Positions 14,705 through 23,635 of a stretch of DNA of 36,673 nucleotides are shown in pieces; the stretch's first letter is position 1, and each line of letters starts with the position of its first letter. The stretch is from the NCBI GenBank assembly GCA_029263075.1, contig JAJCYE010000035.1:1-36673 (forward strand), in the 5' to 3' direction. Below the pieces are notes generated by a model that saw nothing but the letters and a program-made list of their open reading frames with translations, was not told the origin of the DNA and ran no database searches. The translations under genes were made by a program, and so were the position numbers. This DNA comes from Actinomycetes bacterium (lineage in GTDB: Bacteria; Actinomycetota; CADDZG01; JAHWKV01).

Positions 14705-16987
14705 TTACGACAGGTCGGTAAGGATCACCCCGCGGCCGTCACACGGCTCGCATTGATGGGAGAACGCCTCCAGCAGCCCTTCGGACACCTTCTTGCGGGT
14801 CATCTGCACCAGGCCCAACTCCGACACCCCGTAAACCTGGGTGCGGGTCTTGTCCCTCAGCAGCGCCCTCTCAAAGGTCCGCAGCAGCTCGTCCCGGTTG
14901 CGTTCATAGCCCATATCGATGAAGTCGATGACGATGATGCCGCCGATATCCCGCAGCCTGAGCTGCTTGGCGATCTCCTCGGCTGCCTCCAAGTTGGCGT
15001 GGAGAACGGTGTCTTCCAGCGTGGAGCGCCCGACGTAGCGCCCGGTGTTAACGTCAACCACCGTCATGGCCTCGGTGCGGTCGATCACAATGTGACCCCC
15101 GGACTGCAGCCAGACTTTACGATCGATTGCCTTCCGGACCTGCTCGGTCACGTGATACCGCTCGAACAACGACATGGGGTCGGAGTACAGCGAGACCCGA
15201 TCCCCGAATTCGGGCGCAACTTCCTCAAGGTAGTCACGGATCTGGTTGTACGACTCCTCCGTGTCAACGACCACCTCTTCCACGTCGGCGGTGAACAGGT
15301 CACGCACCACCCGGATGGCCAAAGGAGGCTCGGAGTAGATGAGCTTAGGGGGTTTGGCCCCTTCAATCCGCTCCGACACTTCATTCCAGATGCGGGTCAG
15401 GCGTGCGACGTCCCGCTCCAGATCCTCCTCGGAGGCCCCTACGGCGGCGGTACGGACAATCATGCCGTGGCCCTCCGGACGGATCCGGTTGGCGATGTCA
15501 CGCAGACGGCGCCTTTCGGCGTCGGCAAGGCGCCTGCTGATGCCCAGCGAGTCGCTGTTGGGAACCAGGACCAGGTACCTTCCGGCAAGCGAGACTTCGG
15601 TTGTCAGCCGGGCGCCCTTGGACCCCATCGGGTCTTTGGTCACCTGTGCCACAACGGCCTGGCCGGACTTCAGGAGTGCTTCGATCCGCGGAGGCGGACC
15701 CTCAAGGTCCTCTTCGTAAGAGACCTCTCCCACGTAAAGCACCGCATTGCGGGCTTCGCCGATATCAAGGAACGCAGCCTCCATACCGGGAAGCACGTTC
15801 TCTACACGGCCGATGTAAACGTTGCCGACGATCGATTGGTCCGCGTGGTTGGCCACGTAGTGCTCGATCAGCTCACGGCCTTCCAACACGGCGATTTGAC
15901 TACGGGTATCGCCCTGGGTCACCAACATCTTGCGGGGGCCCAGAGGAGCTACGTGCTCCAATCGGGGCCTGCGACTGGTCCGGCGCTTGCGGCTCCGGCC
16001 CGTTGACGACTGGCTCTGCCGGCTATCGCGCGTCTCCACCAACGGCTCACTGGCAGCCGCCACCTTGGTACCGCCGGATCCGTTGCCGGAGTCGGCGCTC
16101 GATTCTGTGTTTTCTGAGCCGTTGGAACGGTCGGACGAGCCCGATCCTGAACCCCGGCTTCTCGACCGGCGCCTGCGGTTGCGGGTCCGTGCGGTCCCGT
16201 TGCCGGACGACCCGTCGGACTCACCCGAGTCGGATGCCGGTTCGGCGCCCTCGTCGGATCCAGCCTTGTCTTGAGCGGGCCCGGCGGGCGAATCGCTTTC
16301 CGGCTTGGCGTCGTTCTCGGTCTCGGTAGAGGAACCCTCCGCCGCGGCCGCAGCGGCGCCTGAGCGGCTCCTGCGCCGGCGCGGCGGACGGCTGGGGCGG
16401 GTTGAGGCTGTTGAATCTTCGGGCGCAGAGTCGGACGATGCCGCCGCCGCGTCATCTGCTTGGGTATTCCCGTCGGCCGCTCCAGCTTTGCGACGGGGAG
16501 CGCGAGAGCGCCTCTCGGCAAAGGGAACCGTCGGTGCGCCGTCCCCGGAGACCGCAGGAGCGGACTCGGCCGGAGCCGGAGGGGTTGGGGCACTCGCGGC
16601 CGGAGCCGGAGGCGTTGGGGCACTCGCGGCCGGGGCTGGGGCCGGAGGGGTTGGGGCGACGGGGGCCGGGGCCGGAGGGACCGGCACGCTCCCCGATGCG
16701 GGCGCCGGGGCGGAAACCGAAGTCACCTTGGCCTTGCGGACTCGAGTTCTGGGAGCCGGCTTGGGCTTGGCCTCGCCGGTCTGAGCATCCCCGGTCTGAG
16801 CGTCTGCGGTCGGTGGTGCGGCTTTGCCGGAATCGGCGTCGCCTTTAGGCTGCGAGGCCGCGGGTGCCTCGGTTGTTGCGGACTCCGCGGGTGATGCTTT
16901 CGAGGCTGCCGGGGCCCTCCGCTTGCGCGGGGCCCGGGTGGCAGTTGGCGGCTTGTCCTCTACCGCCTCTGCTGGTTGATCATTCAA
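14705..16987 (-). CDS. rne: Ribonuclease E/G with long disordered N-terminal extension
   Basis: Endoribonuclease that processes rRNA precursors and starts mRNA decay. Of 760 residues, the first 340 or so are disordered: Ala/Pro repeats (about 100-145), basic islands (RRRRSRSG near 205, RRRRSRSRG near 273, RKRRTSRR near 335) and acidic Ser/Glu stretches. The catalytic part follows: S1 domain (about 385-450), DNase I-like domain with metal-binding aspartates in VVDVNTG (Asp645) and IDFIDM (Asp688), and the zinc-link CEPC (746-749). It stops soon after the zinc link, so the scaffold region that E. coli RNase E has at its C-terminus lies N-terminal here. The start is TTG with GGAG five bases upstream. 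It precedes rplU-rpmA, as is usual. Confidence 0.95.
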   Translation of the reverse strand: MNDQPAEAVEDKPPTATRAPRKRRAPAASKASPAESATTEAPAASQPKGDADSGKAAPPTADAQTGDAQTGEAKPKPAPRTRVRKAKVTSVSAPAPASGSVPVPPAPAPVAPTPPAPAPAASAPTPPAPAASAPTPPAPAESAPAVSGDGAPTVPFAERRSRAPRRKAGAADGNTQADDAAAASSDSAPEDSTASTRPSRPPRRRRSRSGAAAAAAEGSSTETENDAKPESDSPAGPAQDKAGSDEGAEPASDSGESDGSSGNGTARTRNRRRRSRSRGSGSGSSDRSNGSENTESSADSGNGSGGTKVAAASEPLVETRDSRQSQSSTGRSRKRRTSRRPRLEHVAPLGPRKMLVTQGDTRSQIAVLEGRELIEHYVANHADQSIVGNVYIGRVENVLPGMEAAFLDIGEARNAVLYVGEVSYEEDLEGPPPRIEALLKSGQAVVAQVTKDPMGSKGARLTTEVSLAGRYLVLVPNSDSLGISRRLADAERRRLRDIANRIRPEGHGMIVRTAAVGASEEDLERDVARLTRIWNEVSERIEGAKPPKLIYSEPPLAIRVVRDLFTADVEEVVVDTEESYNQIRDYLEEVAPEFGDRVSLYSDPMSLFERYHVTEQVRKAIDRKVWLQSGGHIVIDRTEAMTVVDVNTGRYVGRSTLEDTVLHANLEAAEEIAKQLRLRDIGGIIVIDFIDMGYERNRDELLRTFERALLRDKTRTQVYGVSELGLVQMTRKKVSEGLLEAFSHQCEPCDGRGVILTDLS

Positions 16988-16999
16988 TTTCGCTCCGAT

Positions 17000-18178
17000 C
17001 TAAACGAATCGGCGCATATGGATGTTCATAACAAGTCCGACACCGACAAAACTGGTGATAAGCGACGTGCCTCCATATGACACGAACGGCAATGGAATGC
17101 CGGTAATAGGCATAATGCCGATCGTCATGCCGATATTTACAAACAACTGAAATCCGAGCATGGCCGCAATGCCGCCGGCCATGAGTGCACCAAAAAGGTC
17201 TTTGGAGAGCATAGCCGTACGGATGCATCTCCACAGAACAACGCTAAAAAGACCCAATACAAGCAGACCACCCAAGAACCCTCTTTCTTCGCCGATGGCG
17301 GTGAAGATGAAGTCGGTCCGCTGCTCCGGAACGTACGCCAGGTTGGTCTGCGAACCCTGGCCCCAACCCTTCCCGTTGATCCCGCCGGAACCAATGGCGA
17401 TTTTCGACTGCTCCAGGTTGAACCCCGGCCCCTGCGGGTCCGTTCCCGAGTCCAAGAACGAGGTCAACCGGGCAACCTGATAGTCATGCAAGACGTCAAG
17501 ACGCAACGCCAGGGCCCCCACCGCCAGACAACCGACCACAACCAAAACCATCCAACGAATCGGGACTCCGGCTACCAATAGCACGGCGAATGCTATGGCG
17601 AACAGCACCAGGGCGGATCCAAGGTCCGGCTGCAAGAAGATGAGCAATGCCGGGCCCGCCGCCAGGATCATCGCCTGCAACACCGGAGTGAATCCGGCCA
17701 CCGGCCCCTCGTTGCGGCGCTCCCGGGAAAGCACCGCGGCGAGAAACAGGATGTAGCCCATCTTCATTACCTCGGCGGGCTGGAGTTGGAAGATCCCAAG
17801 GTTGATCCAGCGCTGCGCCCCCTTCACGTTCTGCCCGGCGGGAGTGAGGACCAGCAATAACAACAGCACCAGACCCAGGTAGGCCATGGGGGCGTACGGC
17901 TGCAACCGGCGGTAGTCCACTATCAGGGTCAGCCCGAAACCGATGGTCGCCAGGGAAAAGAAGATGAGCTGTCGTTTGAGGTAGTGGTCCGCGTCAAGTT
18001 CCTGGACCTCGAGAATTGGGGCCGAGGCGGATCGGATCGCCACACATCCGAGGGCCGTGAGGCCCATCACAGCCGCGATCAGCCACCCGTCAAGATGACG
18101 GATAGGGGCTTTGGACGACATCGCCATCCGATCCCGCCCGGCGTAGTGGCGGCTCCCGAACTCGGCGAAATCAGTCAA
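17000..18178 (-). CDS. rodA: Peptidoglycan glycosyltransferase RodA (SEDS family)
   Basis: Polymerises glycan strands for side-wall elongation together with PBP2. The 392-residue product has about ten membrane segments and SEDS signatures: KGAQRWINLGIFQLQPAEVMK, QPDLGSALVL, the long extracellular loop with GINGKGWGQGSQTNLAYVPEQRTDFIF, and the C-terminal GIPLPFVSYGGTSL. The annotated TTG overlaps the end of mrdA by eight bases. An ATG at 18127 (MAMSSKAPIRHLDGW) would also give a full protein, so the start is uncertain. Gene order mrdA-rodA supports RodA rather than FtsW. Confidence 0.95.
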   Translation of the reverse strand: MTDFAEFGSRHYAGRDRMAMSSKAPIRHLDGWLIAAVMGLTALGCVAIRSASAPILEVQELDADHYLKRQLIFFSLATIGFGLTLIVDYRRLQPYAPMAYLGLVLLLLLVLTPAGQNVKGAQRWINLGIFQLQPAEVMKMGYILFLAAVLSRERRNEGPVAGFTPVLQAMILAAGPALLIFLQPDLGSALVLFAIAFAVLLVAGVPIRWMVLVVVGCLAVGALALRLDVLHDYQVARLTSFLDSGTDPQGPGFNLEQSKIAIGSGGINGKGWGQGSQTNLAYVPEQRTDFIFTAIGEERGFLGGLLVLGLFSVVLWRCIRTAMLSKDLFGALMAGGIAAMLGFQLFVNIGMTIGIMPITGIPLPFVSYGGTSLITSFVGVGLVMNIHMRRFV

Positions 18179-20084
18179 CGGCGGCCTGCGGTTTGATCTC
18201 GCTCAGGGGGAGGTCGAAAATGCCTTCGAAGATCCGTCCGGCAATGGGTGCCGCCGTCTCGCCACCGTGGCCGCCCTCCTCCAGCATGATCGCCACCACG
18301 TACTGGGGGTCGCGGGCCGGGGCATAGGCCGCAAACCAGGCGTAAGGCTGCTTCGTGCCTATCTCGGCGGTCCCCGTCTTACCCGCCACGCCGATGGCGT
18401 TGAGCGGAGAGTTCACAAACGTCCCCGCCGCGGTGCCTACGGTGGTTACCGCTTCGAGGCTGGACCGGATCGACTGAAGGTTGGCAGGGCTTATCTGTAC
18501 GGACTTCGGCTCGTTGGTCTGCACGGTGGAGACCTCCTCGGATCCGTCCATCAAACTCATGCCGAAGTGGGGCTGGTACAGGGTCCCGCCGTTGGCTATA
18601 GCGGCGTACGAGTTCGCAAGCTGGAGCGGCGTCGCCAGCACGTCTCCCTGTCCGATGGACATGTTGATGGTGTAGCCGGGAAGCCAGGTTGCGTAGGGGA
18701 AGGCGTCGGGGAACTCCTTGTTCACCCGCTTGAGCCAGCCGTCGTCGGGCACCCGGCCCGGCTTTTCGCTGGGGATTTCGACGCCCGTTTTTTCGCCGAA
18801 TCCGAACCGCCGGGCGTAGTCCTGAAGGACCTCCGCTTTGGTGCGGGTGAAGGTGCGGTAAAACTGCAGTCCCCAGTCGTAAAAGACGGTGTCACAGGAG
18901 TCCGCCATCGACTGATTGAACGTCAACATCCCCGAGTCGGTGGACTTCCAGTTCCTGAAGGTCCGGTCGGCGATACGAACCGATCCCGGGCAAGCGTAGC
19001 GCTGGTCGGCCTGAGCCACCCCGGTTTCCAAAGCCGCGGCGGCAGTGACGGTTTTGAACGTAGAACCGGGCGGATAGGCCACCTGGATGGCCCGGTTGAT
19101 CAGGGGCAGACCGGTGTCCTCCCGGGTCAACTCCTCGTACTCCGCCACACTGATCCCGCCGACGAAAGCTCCCGGGTCGTAGTCGGGGAAAGACGCCATG
19201 GCGATGATCTCTCCCGAACGGGGGTCCATTACCACCGCTCCTCCCGCCGGCGCCTTGTATTTCGAAGCCGTCTCTTCGTGGTAGATGGTCCGGGCCTTCT
19301 CGATGCCCTGGGCAAGTGACTCCTCGGTCAGCTTCTGGATCCTTGAGTCGATGGTGGTCACCAGGTCGAGGCCCCGAACCGGCTCTCTTCGTCCCAGAGT
19401 CCGCCGTACGTCTCCGGTCGAATCAACTTCCAGCTTGCGAAGACCTTCCACGCCGTGAAGTTCCTTTTCGTAGGCATATTCGATCCCACCTCGGCCGATG
19501 ATCGAGCCGGGGCGGTAGCCGAGATCTTTGTAGCGGTCGCTGTTGATCTGGTCGTCCTGGATCTCGCCCAAATACCCGAGCACGTGGGAGGCCAGCTTCC
19601 CCTGCGGATAAATGCGGGTAGGCCGGGTGGTGGTCTCCACCTTCGGAAACTCGTCCTGGTGTTCGCGCAAATAGACCACCGTGTCCTCCGGCACGTTCTC
19701 GGCGATAGGGATCGGCGTGAACGCGGACAGACTCTTGTCGGCCAGTCGTTTGTTCAATTCCTCAACCGGCACCTCAAGAATCGGAGAAAGACGGTTGATC
19801 ACGTCGGCCAGTTCATCGGAACTCAACTCCTGGCGGCGGATCGACACCACCAGCGACATACCGTTGCTGACCAAGACCTCGCCGTTGCGATCCAGAATCT
19901 GCCCGCGCGCCGGCTGCTCCGGGACGAGGCGGATCTGGTTTCGCTGGGCACCTTCGGTGAATTCGGCAGTGTTCAAAACCTGCAGGAAATACAGGCGGAG
20001 GGCCAGGGTGACTATGAGTGAGGCAAAAATTGCGCCCAGGAAAGCCAACCGCAACCGAGTGGTGCCCAACGCAGCCTGATTCAT
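18171..20084 (-). CDS. mrdA: Penicillin-binding protein 2 (elongasome transpeptidase)
   Basis: Cross-links peptidoglycan during elongation. The 637-residue class B PBP has an N-terminal membrane anchor (about residues 12-35), the PBP dimer domain (beginning QPARGQILDRNGEVLVSNG), and the transpeptidase domain with all three motifs: STFK at 341-344 (catalytic Ser341), SCD at 396-398 and KTGT at 569-572. The SxD form of motif two matches PBP2 of E. coli. It lies between mreD and rodA on one strand, the classical elongation cluster. Confidence 0.96.
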   Translation of the reverse strand: MNQAALGTTRLRLAFLGAIFASLIVTLALRLYFLQVLNTAEFTEGAQRNQIRLVPEQPARGQILDRNGEVLVSNGMSLVVSIRRQELSSDELADVINRLSPILEVPVEELNKRLADKSLSAFTPIPIAENVPEDTVVYLREHQDEFPKVETTTRPTRIYPQGKLASHVLGYLGEIQDDQINSDRYKDLGYRPGSIIGRGGIEYAYEKELHGVEGLRKLEVDSTGDVRRTLGRREPVRGLDLVTTIDSRIQKLTEESLAQGIEKARTIYHEETASKYKAPAGGAVVMDPRSGEIIAMASFPDYDPGAFVGGISVAEYEELTREDTGLPLINRAIQVAYPPGSTFKTVTAAAALETGVAQADQRYACPGSVRIADRTFRNWKSTDSGMLTFNQSMADSCDTVFYDWGLQFYRTFTRTKAEVLQDYARRFGFGEKTGVEIPSEKPGRVPDDGWLKRVNKEFPDAFPYATWLPGYTINMSIGQGDVLATPLQLANSYAAIANGGTLYQPHFGMSLMDGSEEVSTVQTNEPKSVQISPANLQSIRSSLEAVTTVGTAAGTFVNSPLNAIGVAGKTGTAEIGTKQPYAWFAAYAPARDPQYVVAIMLEEGGHGGETAAPIAGRIFEGIFDLPLSEIKPQAAVD

Positions 20085-20112
20085 CTCGCCCTAACGTATT
20101 GATGCAGAAAAC

Positions 20113-20230
20113 GGGCGCCGCAGGCGGTCGAACCCCGGGGGAGGTTGGGGGCGGAGCCAGCGGCCTTCGGCCCCAGAAGAACCTGGGCGCCGCAGGCGTC
20201 CAATTCCCGGGGGAGGTTGGGGGCGGAGCC
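20113..20230. repeat. Two direct copies of a 46-bp GC-rich repeat between mreD and mrdA
   Basis: Copies at 20113-20158 and 20185-20230 are identical over the first 14 and last 24 bases and differ at five of the eight middle bases (41 of 46 match). They share GGGCGCCGCAGGCG at one end and GGTTGGGGGCGGAGCC at the other, 26 bases apart. The pattern of conserved ends with a variable middle looks like an interspersed intergenic element. It interrupts an otherwise tightly packed operon. Confidence 0.8.
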
Positions 20231-20236
20231 CCCAAC
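20216..20236 (-). other. Hairpin at the mreD stop formed by the second repeat copy
   Basis: GTTGGGGGC, a three-base loop and GCCCCCAAC form a perfect nine-base stem that starts two bases after the mreD stop on the minus strand. It uses the end of the second repeat copy. No T-run follows, so mRNA stabilisation or partial attenuation is more likely than full termination. Confidence 0.5.
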
Positions 20237-20238
20237 TG

Positions 20239-20745
20239 CTACCACTGGTACACCCGCTCCGGGCGGTAGAAGGACACAATCCGTCGCACGGGCGGGTAAA
20301 TGAACGGCACCAGGATGGTGTTGTAGAGCGCGGTGAGGATGATCACCTGCAGGGCGCGGGACAAAGGTGGAGTCCTCTGGCCCAGAAGCGCCTGGAGCAC
20401 CTCGTAAAGCCCGGTAGCCAGGGCGGTTCCGGCAAATACTCCGGCGGCCGGCACAAAAACGCTGGTTGAACTGATGTAGGGCCGGATGCTGCCCGCAATG
20501 TAACCGACGGTCAGGTAGGCCAGCCCGGTCAACCCCATTGGCGCGTCGAGGAGCAGGTCCCTCATGAACCCCCCGCTGAATCCAAGGACTCCGCCTACGG
20601 TTGGGCCTTCGAGCAGGGCGAAACAGATCACCACCGCCAGCAGTAGGTCCGGTGAAACCTGCAAAATCCTCAGCTTGGAGAAGACGGTTGTTTGCAGCAA
20701 CACCGCAGTGAGAAGGGTCAGGCTGAAGATTGCGAACCGCTTCAT
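20239..20745 (-). CDS. mreD: Rod shape-determining protein MreD
   Basis: Inner-membrane component of the elongasome that works with MreC and PBP2/RodA. The 168-residue product has five to six membrane segments and typical spots such as LLQTTVFSKLRILQVSPDLLLAVVI and LDAPMGLTGLAYLTVGYIAG. It begins 15 bases after the mreC stop, consistent with one transcript. Identification rests on topology, length and position between mreC and mrdA, because MreD is poorly conserved in sequence. Confidence 0.92.
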   Translation of the reverse strand: MKRFAIFSLTLLTAVLLQTTVFSKLRILQVSPDLLLAVVICFALLEGPTVGGVLGFSGGFMRDLLLDAPMGLTGLAYLTVGYIAGSIRPYISSTSVFVPAAGVFAGTALATGLYEVLQALLGQRTPPLSRALQVIILTALYNTILVPFIYPPVRRIVSFYRPERVYQW

Positions 20746-20760
20746 GGTCGCTCATTGCTA

Positions 20761-21603
20761 TTAGGACTGGTCAATGGGTCCCGAATCCAAGAGGACAAGC
20801 AGGGTGCCGAGCGCGGTTGTGTTGACGACCGGCTCAACCCGGGCGCTCTTGGTCAACCCGTCGGCGTTGCGCTGGACCTCAGTTACCCGCCCGATGGGTA
20901 TCCCTCCCGGATAGATGCCCTTGTCGAAACCGGATGTCACCACGGTTTCTCCGTCTTTGATTTCGATGTCGGTGCTGATCAGGTCCATCCTCAGGTCCTC
21001 CAGGCCCCGACCGCTCGCCACTCCGGTTTCCCCCGAGCCCGTTAGGCGGGCGCCGACCGAGTGTTGCGGGTCCGTGATCAGAAGAACCTTGGAGTACTTC
21101 TCGGCCACGAAGAAGGTGCGGCCCACCAAGCCCTGGGCCGATACCACGGCCATGTTCTCCTTGATGCCGTCATCGGATCCCTTGTTGACGAAGGCGGTCC
21201 ATTCGTAGTTGGACGGACCGTCGCCGATGACCCGGACCGCGAGCGTCTTACCCTTGGCCCAGTCCTGGTCCTTCACCGCAACCAGTTCTTTCAGCCGGTC
21301 GTTCTCAAGCATGATCTCGGGGACGCGCCGCTGCTGGGCGGTCAGCCGTTCGATCTCTGTCTCAAGCTTCGCGTTCTCTTCTTTGAGGTTGCTGATGTTG
21401 CCCAGATCAGACAAGAAGTCGCCCACCGGGCCGAAGACCTGCCCGATGCCGTCCTGGAGGGGGGCCACCACGGAAATAGCCACCTCCTGGGCTCGGTTTA
21501 GCGGCCCGCCGGAGTTTTCGCGGAAATCCAGAGTAACCACCGTGGCCGTTGCGGCGAGAAGCGCTGCCAGCGCGAGCCGGTGCCTGGTGGACTTGCGGTA
21601 CAT
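20761..21603 (-). CDS. mreC: Rod shape-determining protein MreC
   Basis: Bitopic protein that links MreB filaments to the PBP2/RodA synthase. The 280-residue product has a short cytoplasmic N-terminus, one membrane segment (about residues 10-24), a coiled coil (LKEENAKLETEIERLTAQQR) and the extracytoplasmic beta domain with NKGSDDGIKENMAVV, GLVGRTFFVAEKYSKVLLITDP and DKGIYPGGIPIGRVTEV. I use ATG 21603; the codon before it is a TTG that could also serve. It follows mreB by about 120 bases, a gap that may hold its own promoter. Confidence 0.95.
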   Translation of the reverse strand: MYRKSTRHRLALAALLAATATVVTLDFRENSGGPLNRAQEVAISVVAPLQDGIGQVFGPVGDFLSDLGNISNLKEENAKLETEIERLTAQQRRVPEIMLENDRLKELVAVKDQDWAKGKTLAVRVIGDGPSNYEWTAFVNKGSDDGIKENMAVVSAQGLVGRTFFVAEKYSKVLLITDPQHSVGARLTGSGETGVASGRGLEDLRMDLISTDIEIKDGETVVTSGFDKGIYPGGIPIGRVTEVQRNADGLTKSARVEPVVNTTALGTLLVLLDSGPIDQS

Positions 21604-21645
21604 CAAATCTATGGGTGTCCCTTCTGCGTGGACAGCGTAGAGGTC

Positions 21646-21677
21646 ATTCTACTTGGGGGCAGGCAAACACAAGTCAA
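21646..21677 (-). promoter_or_regulatory. Possible internal promoter before mreC
   Basis: On the minus strand TAGAAT (five of six to the -10 consensus) lies 43 bases before the mreC ATG, with TTGACT 20 bases further up, longer than the ideal 17. A bulged hairpin just after the mreB stop (21686-21707) precedes it and may slow read-through. Together they could uncouple mreC from mreB. Confidence 0.27.
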
Positions 21678-21723
21678 ATTTCCAACCGAACACGCCAAGG
21701 CGTTCGGCACAGCAGGCAGCTTG

Positions 21724-22770
21724 TTAGCGGCTGGAGCCTGACGAGATCAGTACCCTCTTCAGAGCCTGGAATTCTTCCAGGCATTTGCCCGACCCGATGG
21801 CCACAGCCTGAAGTGCGCTTTCGGCGACGTGGATGGGCATTCCGGTTTCGTGCTTCAGCCGCTCGTCCAGGCCCTTGAGCAGGGCACCGCCGCCGGTGAG
21901 CACAATTCCCTTTTCCATGATGTCCGCCGCCAACTCCGGGGGCGTCTTGTCCAGTGTGGTTTTGACCGAGTCGATGATGGCGTGAACCGGTTCTTCCAGC
22001 GCCCGGCGGATCTCTTCGGATGACACAATGATGGTCTTCGGCAGGCCGGTCACCAGGTCACGACCCCGGATCTCGGCATGCGGCTCGTCGGGTAGGGGGA
22101 ACGCCGAACCGATTGTCATCTTGATTTCTTCGGCCGTGCGCTCGCCGAGCATCAGCGAGTACTCCTTTTTGATGTAGTTGATGATTGCATCGTCCAGTTC
22201 GTCGCCCCCGATGCGGGTGGACAGGCTGGTCACGATCCCGCCCAGCGAGATGACTGCCACCTCGGTGGTCCCACCGCCGATGTCGACCACCATGTTGCCG
22301 GCCGGTTCGTGCACCGGGAGCCCTGCACCGATGGCCGCTGCCATGGGCTCCTCGATTATGAAAACTTTGCGGGCACCTGCCGCGATTGTGGCGTCCTCAA
22401 CGGCTCGCTGCTCCACCCCGGTGATTCCGGACGGAACGCAGATCACGACGCGGGGTTTCGCCAGCATGCGGCGTTTGTGCACCTTCTGGATGAAGTAGCG
22501 CAGCATCTTCTCGGTGACCTCGAAGTCCGCGATCACTCCGTCCTTCAGCGGACGAATGGCCAGGATGTGTCCCGGAGTACGCCCGATCATGCGCTTCGCC
22601 TCCATGCCGACCGCCAGAATGGCGTTCGTCTTGGTGTTCAGCGCCACCACGGACGGCTCGTTCAACACGATGCCGCGTCCGCGCACGTATACCAGGGTGT
22701 TTGCAGTGCCCAGGTCAACGGCCATGTCGCGACCCATGAACGTAAAGGCAGAATCGTTTGCAATCGGCAT
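21724..22770 (-). CDS. mreB: Rod shape-determining protein MreB (bacterial actin)
   Basis: Polymerises into membrane-bound filaments that direct side-wall synthesis. The 348-residue product shows the actin-fold phosphate and adenosine motifs: [69 protein letters not shown] and [19 protein letters not shown] chose ATG 22770 ([15 protein letters not shown]) because GGAG lies eight bases upstream and the length fits the family. An in-frame ATG at 22848 would add a 26-residue hydrophobic segment. It opens the mreBCD-mrdA-rodA block and follows ndk. Confidence 0.96.
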   Translation of the reverse strand: MPIANDSAFTFMGRDMAVDLGTANTLVYVRGRGIVLNEPSVVALNTKTNAILAVGMEAKRMIGRTPGHILAIRPLKDGVIADFEVTEKMLRYFIQKVHKRRMLAKPRVVICVPSGITGVEQRAVEDATIAAGARKVFIIEEPMAAAIGAGLPVHEPAGNMVVDIGGGTTEVAVISLGGIVTSLSTRIGGDELDDAIINYIKKEYSLMLGERTAEEIKMTIGSAFPLPDEPHAEIRGRDLVTGLPKTIIVSSEEIRRALEEPVHAIIDSVKTTLDKTPPELAADIMEKGIVLTGGGALLKGLDERLKHETGMPIHVAESALQAVAIGSGKCLEEFQALKRVLISSGSSR

Positions 22771-22900
22771 ACGGACGACTCCAAGTCGAAATAGAACTAA
22801 ACCAGCGGTGACGATTGCCACCACAAACACCAGGACGCCCGTTAGCATATGCGGCTATCTTGCCGGAGTGCTAGGGGCCAATTTCGCGGGATTGGGTCCC

Positions 22901-23341
22901 CTAGGCGTTAGTGCGCGAAAAAAGTTCGGGGAAAAACAAGCCCAACTCGTGCGCCGCCGACTCCACGGCGTCAGAGCCATGGACCAGGTTCTCAGTTACT
23001 ACCAGGCCAAAGTCTCCGCGGATGGTTCCGGGAGCCGCCTTCTTGGGATCGGTGGCGCCCATCAGGTTGCGGACGACTTCCACCGCCCCTTCTCCCTGCA
23101 CGGCCAAAGCCACTACCGGCCCGGACGTGATGAACTCCAGCAATCCGGGGAAAAACGGCTTGTCGACGTGAGCCGAATAGTGGCGACGGGCCAGGTCCTC
23201 ATCCACCCGCAGCATCTGCATGGCGACGAGCTTGAGATTTTTACGTTCGATTCGGGCAACGACCTCGCCGACCAATCCACGGCGAACGCCGTCGGGCTTG
23301 ACAAGTACGAGGGTTGTTTCGGGGCGGAAGTTTATTGTCAT
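22901..23341 (-). CDS. ndk: Nucleoside diphosphate kinase
   Basis: Transfers the gamma phosphate of ATP to nucleoside diphosphates through a phosphohistidine. The 146-residue product has the N-terminal strand [18 protein letters not shown], the [17 protein letters not shown] segment and the active-site histidine in NLVHGSD (His121). The last residues are slightly longer than the shortest family members. It lies upstream of mreB on the same strand and is separated from folC by two small genes on the opposite strand. Confidence 0.97.
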   Translation of the reverse strand: MTINFRPETTLVLVKPDGVRRGLVGEVVARIERKNLKLVAMQMLRVDEDLARRHYSAHVDKPFFPGLLEFITSGPVVALAVQGEGAVEVVRNLMGATDPKKAAPGTIRGDFGLVVTENLVHGSDAVESAAHELGLFFPELFSRTNA

Positions 23342-23419
23342 GTAACCAAGGATAGACGGGAGTTGGAGACAACGTGTTCGGGTCCCGAAACGGTGCTTTC
23401 CTGGGCCCGGCCCAACTCC

Positions 23420-23425
23420 TAGACT
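23420..23425 (+). promoter_or_regulatory. Candidate -10 box for a leaderless transcript
   Basis: TAGACT (four of six to TATAAT) ends six bases before the ATG of the 67-residue gene, which has no ribosome site. The spacing would place the transcript start at or next to the ATG. The -35 region (TTTCCT at 17 bases) is weak. Confidence 0.3.
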
Positions 23426-23431
23426 TGGCCC

Positions 23432-23635
23432 ATGGACTTCAAGCTTGAGGACGCTCCGAACCCGGTTTCAGATGCCACCCGAGGCCAGCCCGCCAGCGGC
23501 GGTGATGTCACCCCGGTGCGGCACATCGAGGACGGCGCCTGGGTCGACGGACCCGGGGTCCCATGGAACAACTTCGACTTTTTCGGCGACCCGGGCTCCA
23601 ACGGGTTGGTCCTGCAGGAAAGGCCCAAGTCTTGA
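23432..23635 (+). CDS. Small hypothetical protein, first gene of a plus-strand pair between ndk and folC
   Basis: A 67-residue protein without signal peptide or membrane segment. The second half is distinctive: [20 protein letters not shown], then [22 protein letters not shown], rich in Gly, Asp and aromatic residues. I recognise no family. There is no ribosome site, but a -10-like box just before the ATG may make it leaderless. The stop overlaps the TTG start of the next gene as TTGA, which supports both genes being real. In many actinobacteria this slot holds a DUF4233 membrane protein gene on the folC strand; this is neither. Confidence 0.6.
   Translation: MDFKLEDAPNPVSDATRGQPASGGDVTPVRHIEDGAWVDGPGVPWNNFDFFGDPGSNGLVLQERPKS

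Noticed and set aside
14753-16006. 417-codon open frame on the plus strand opposite rne
   Set aside because: Antisense shadow of the RNase E/G catalytic domain; His/Gln/Val-rich composition typical of such shadows.
20081-20755. Open frame reading through mreD and both 46-bp repeats with SAPNLPRE-type peptide repeats
   Set aside because: The peptide repeat is only the translation of the DNA repeat, and mreD in another frame explains the rest.
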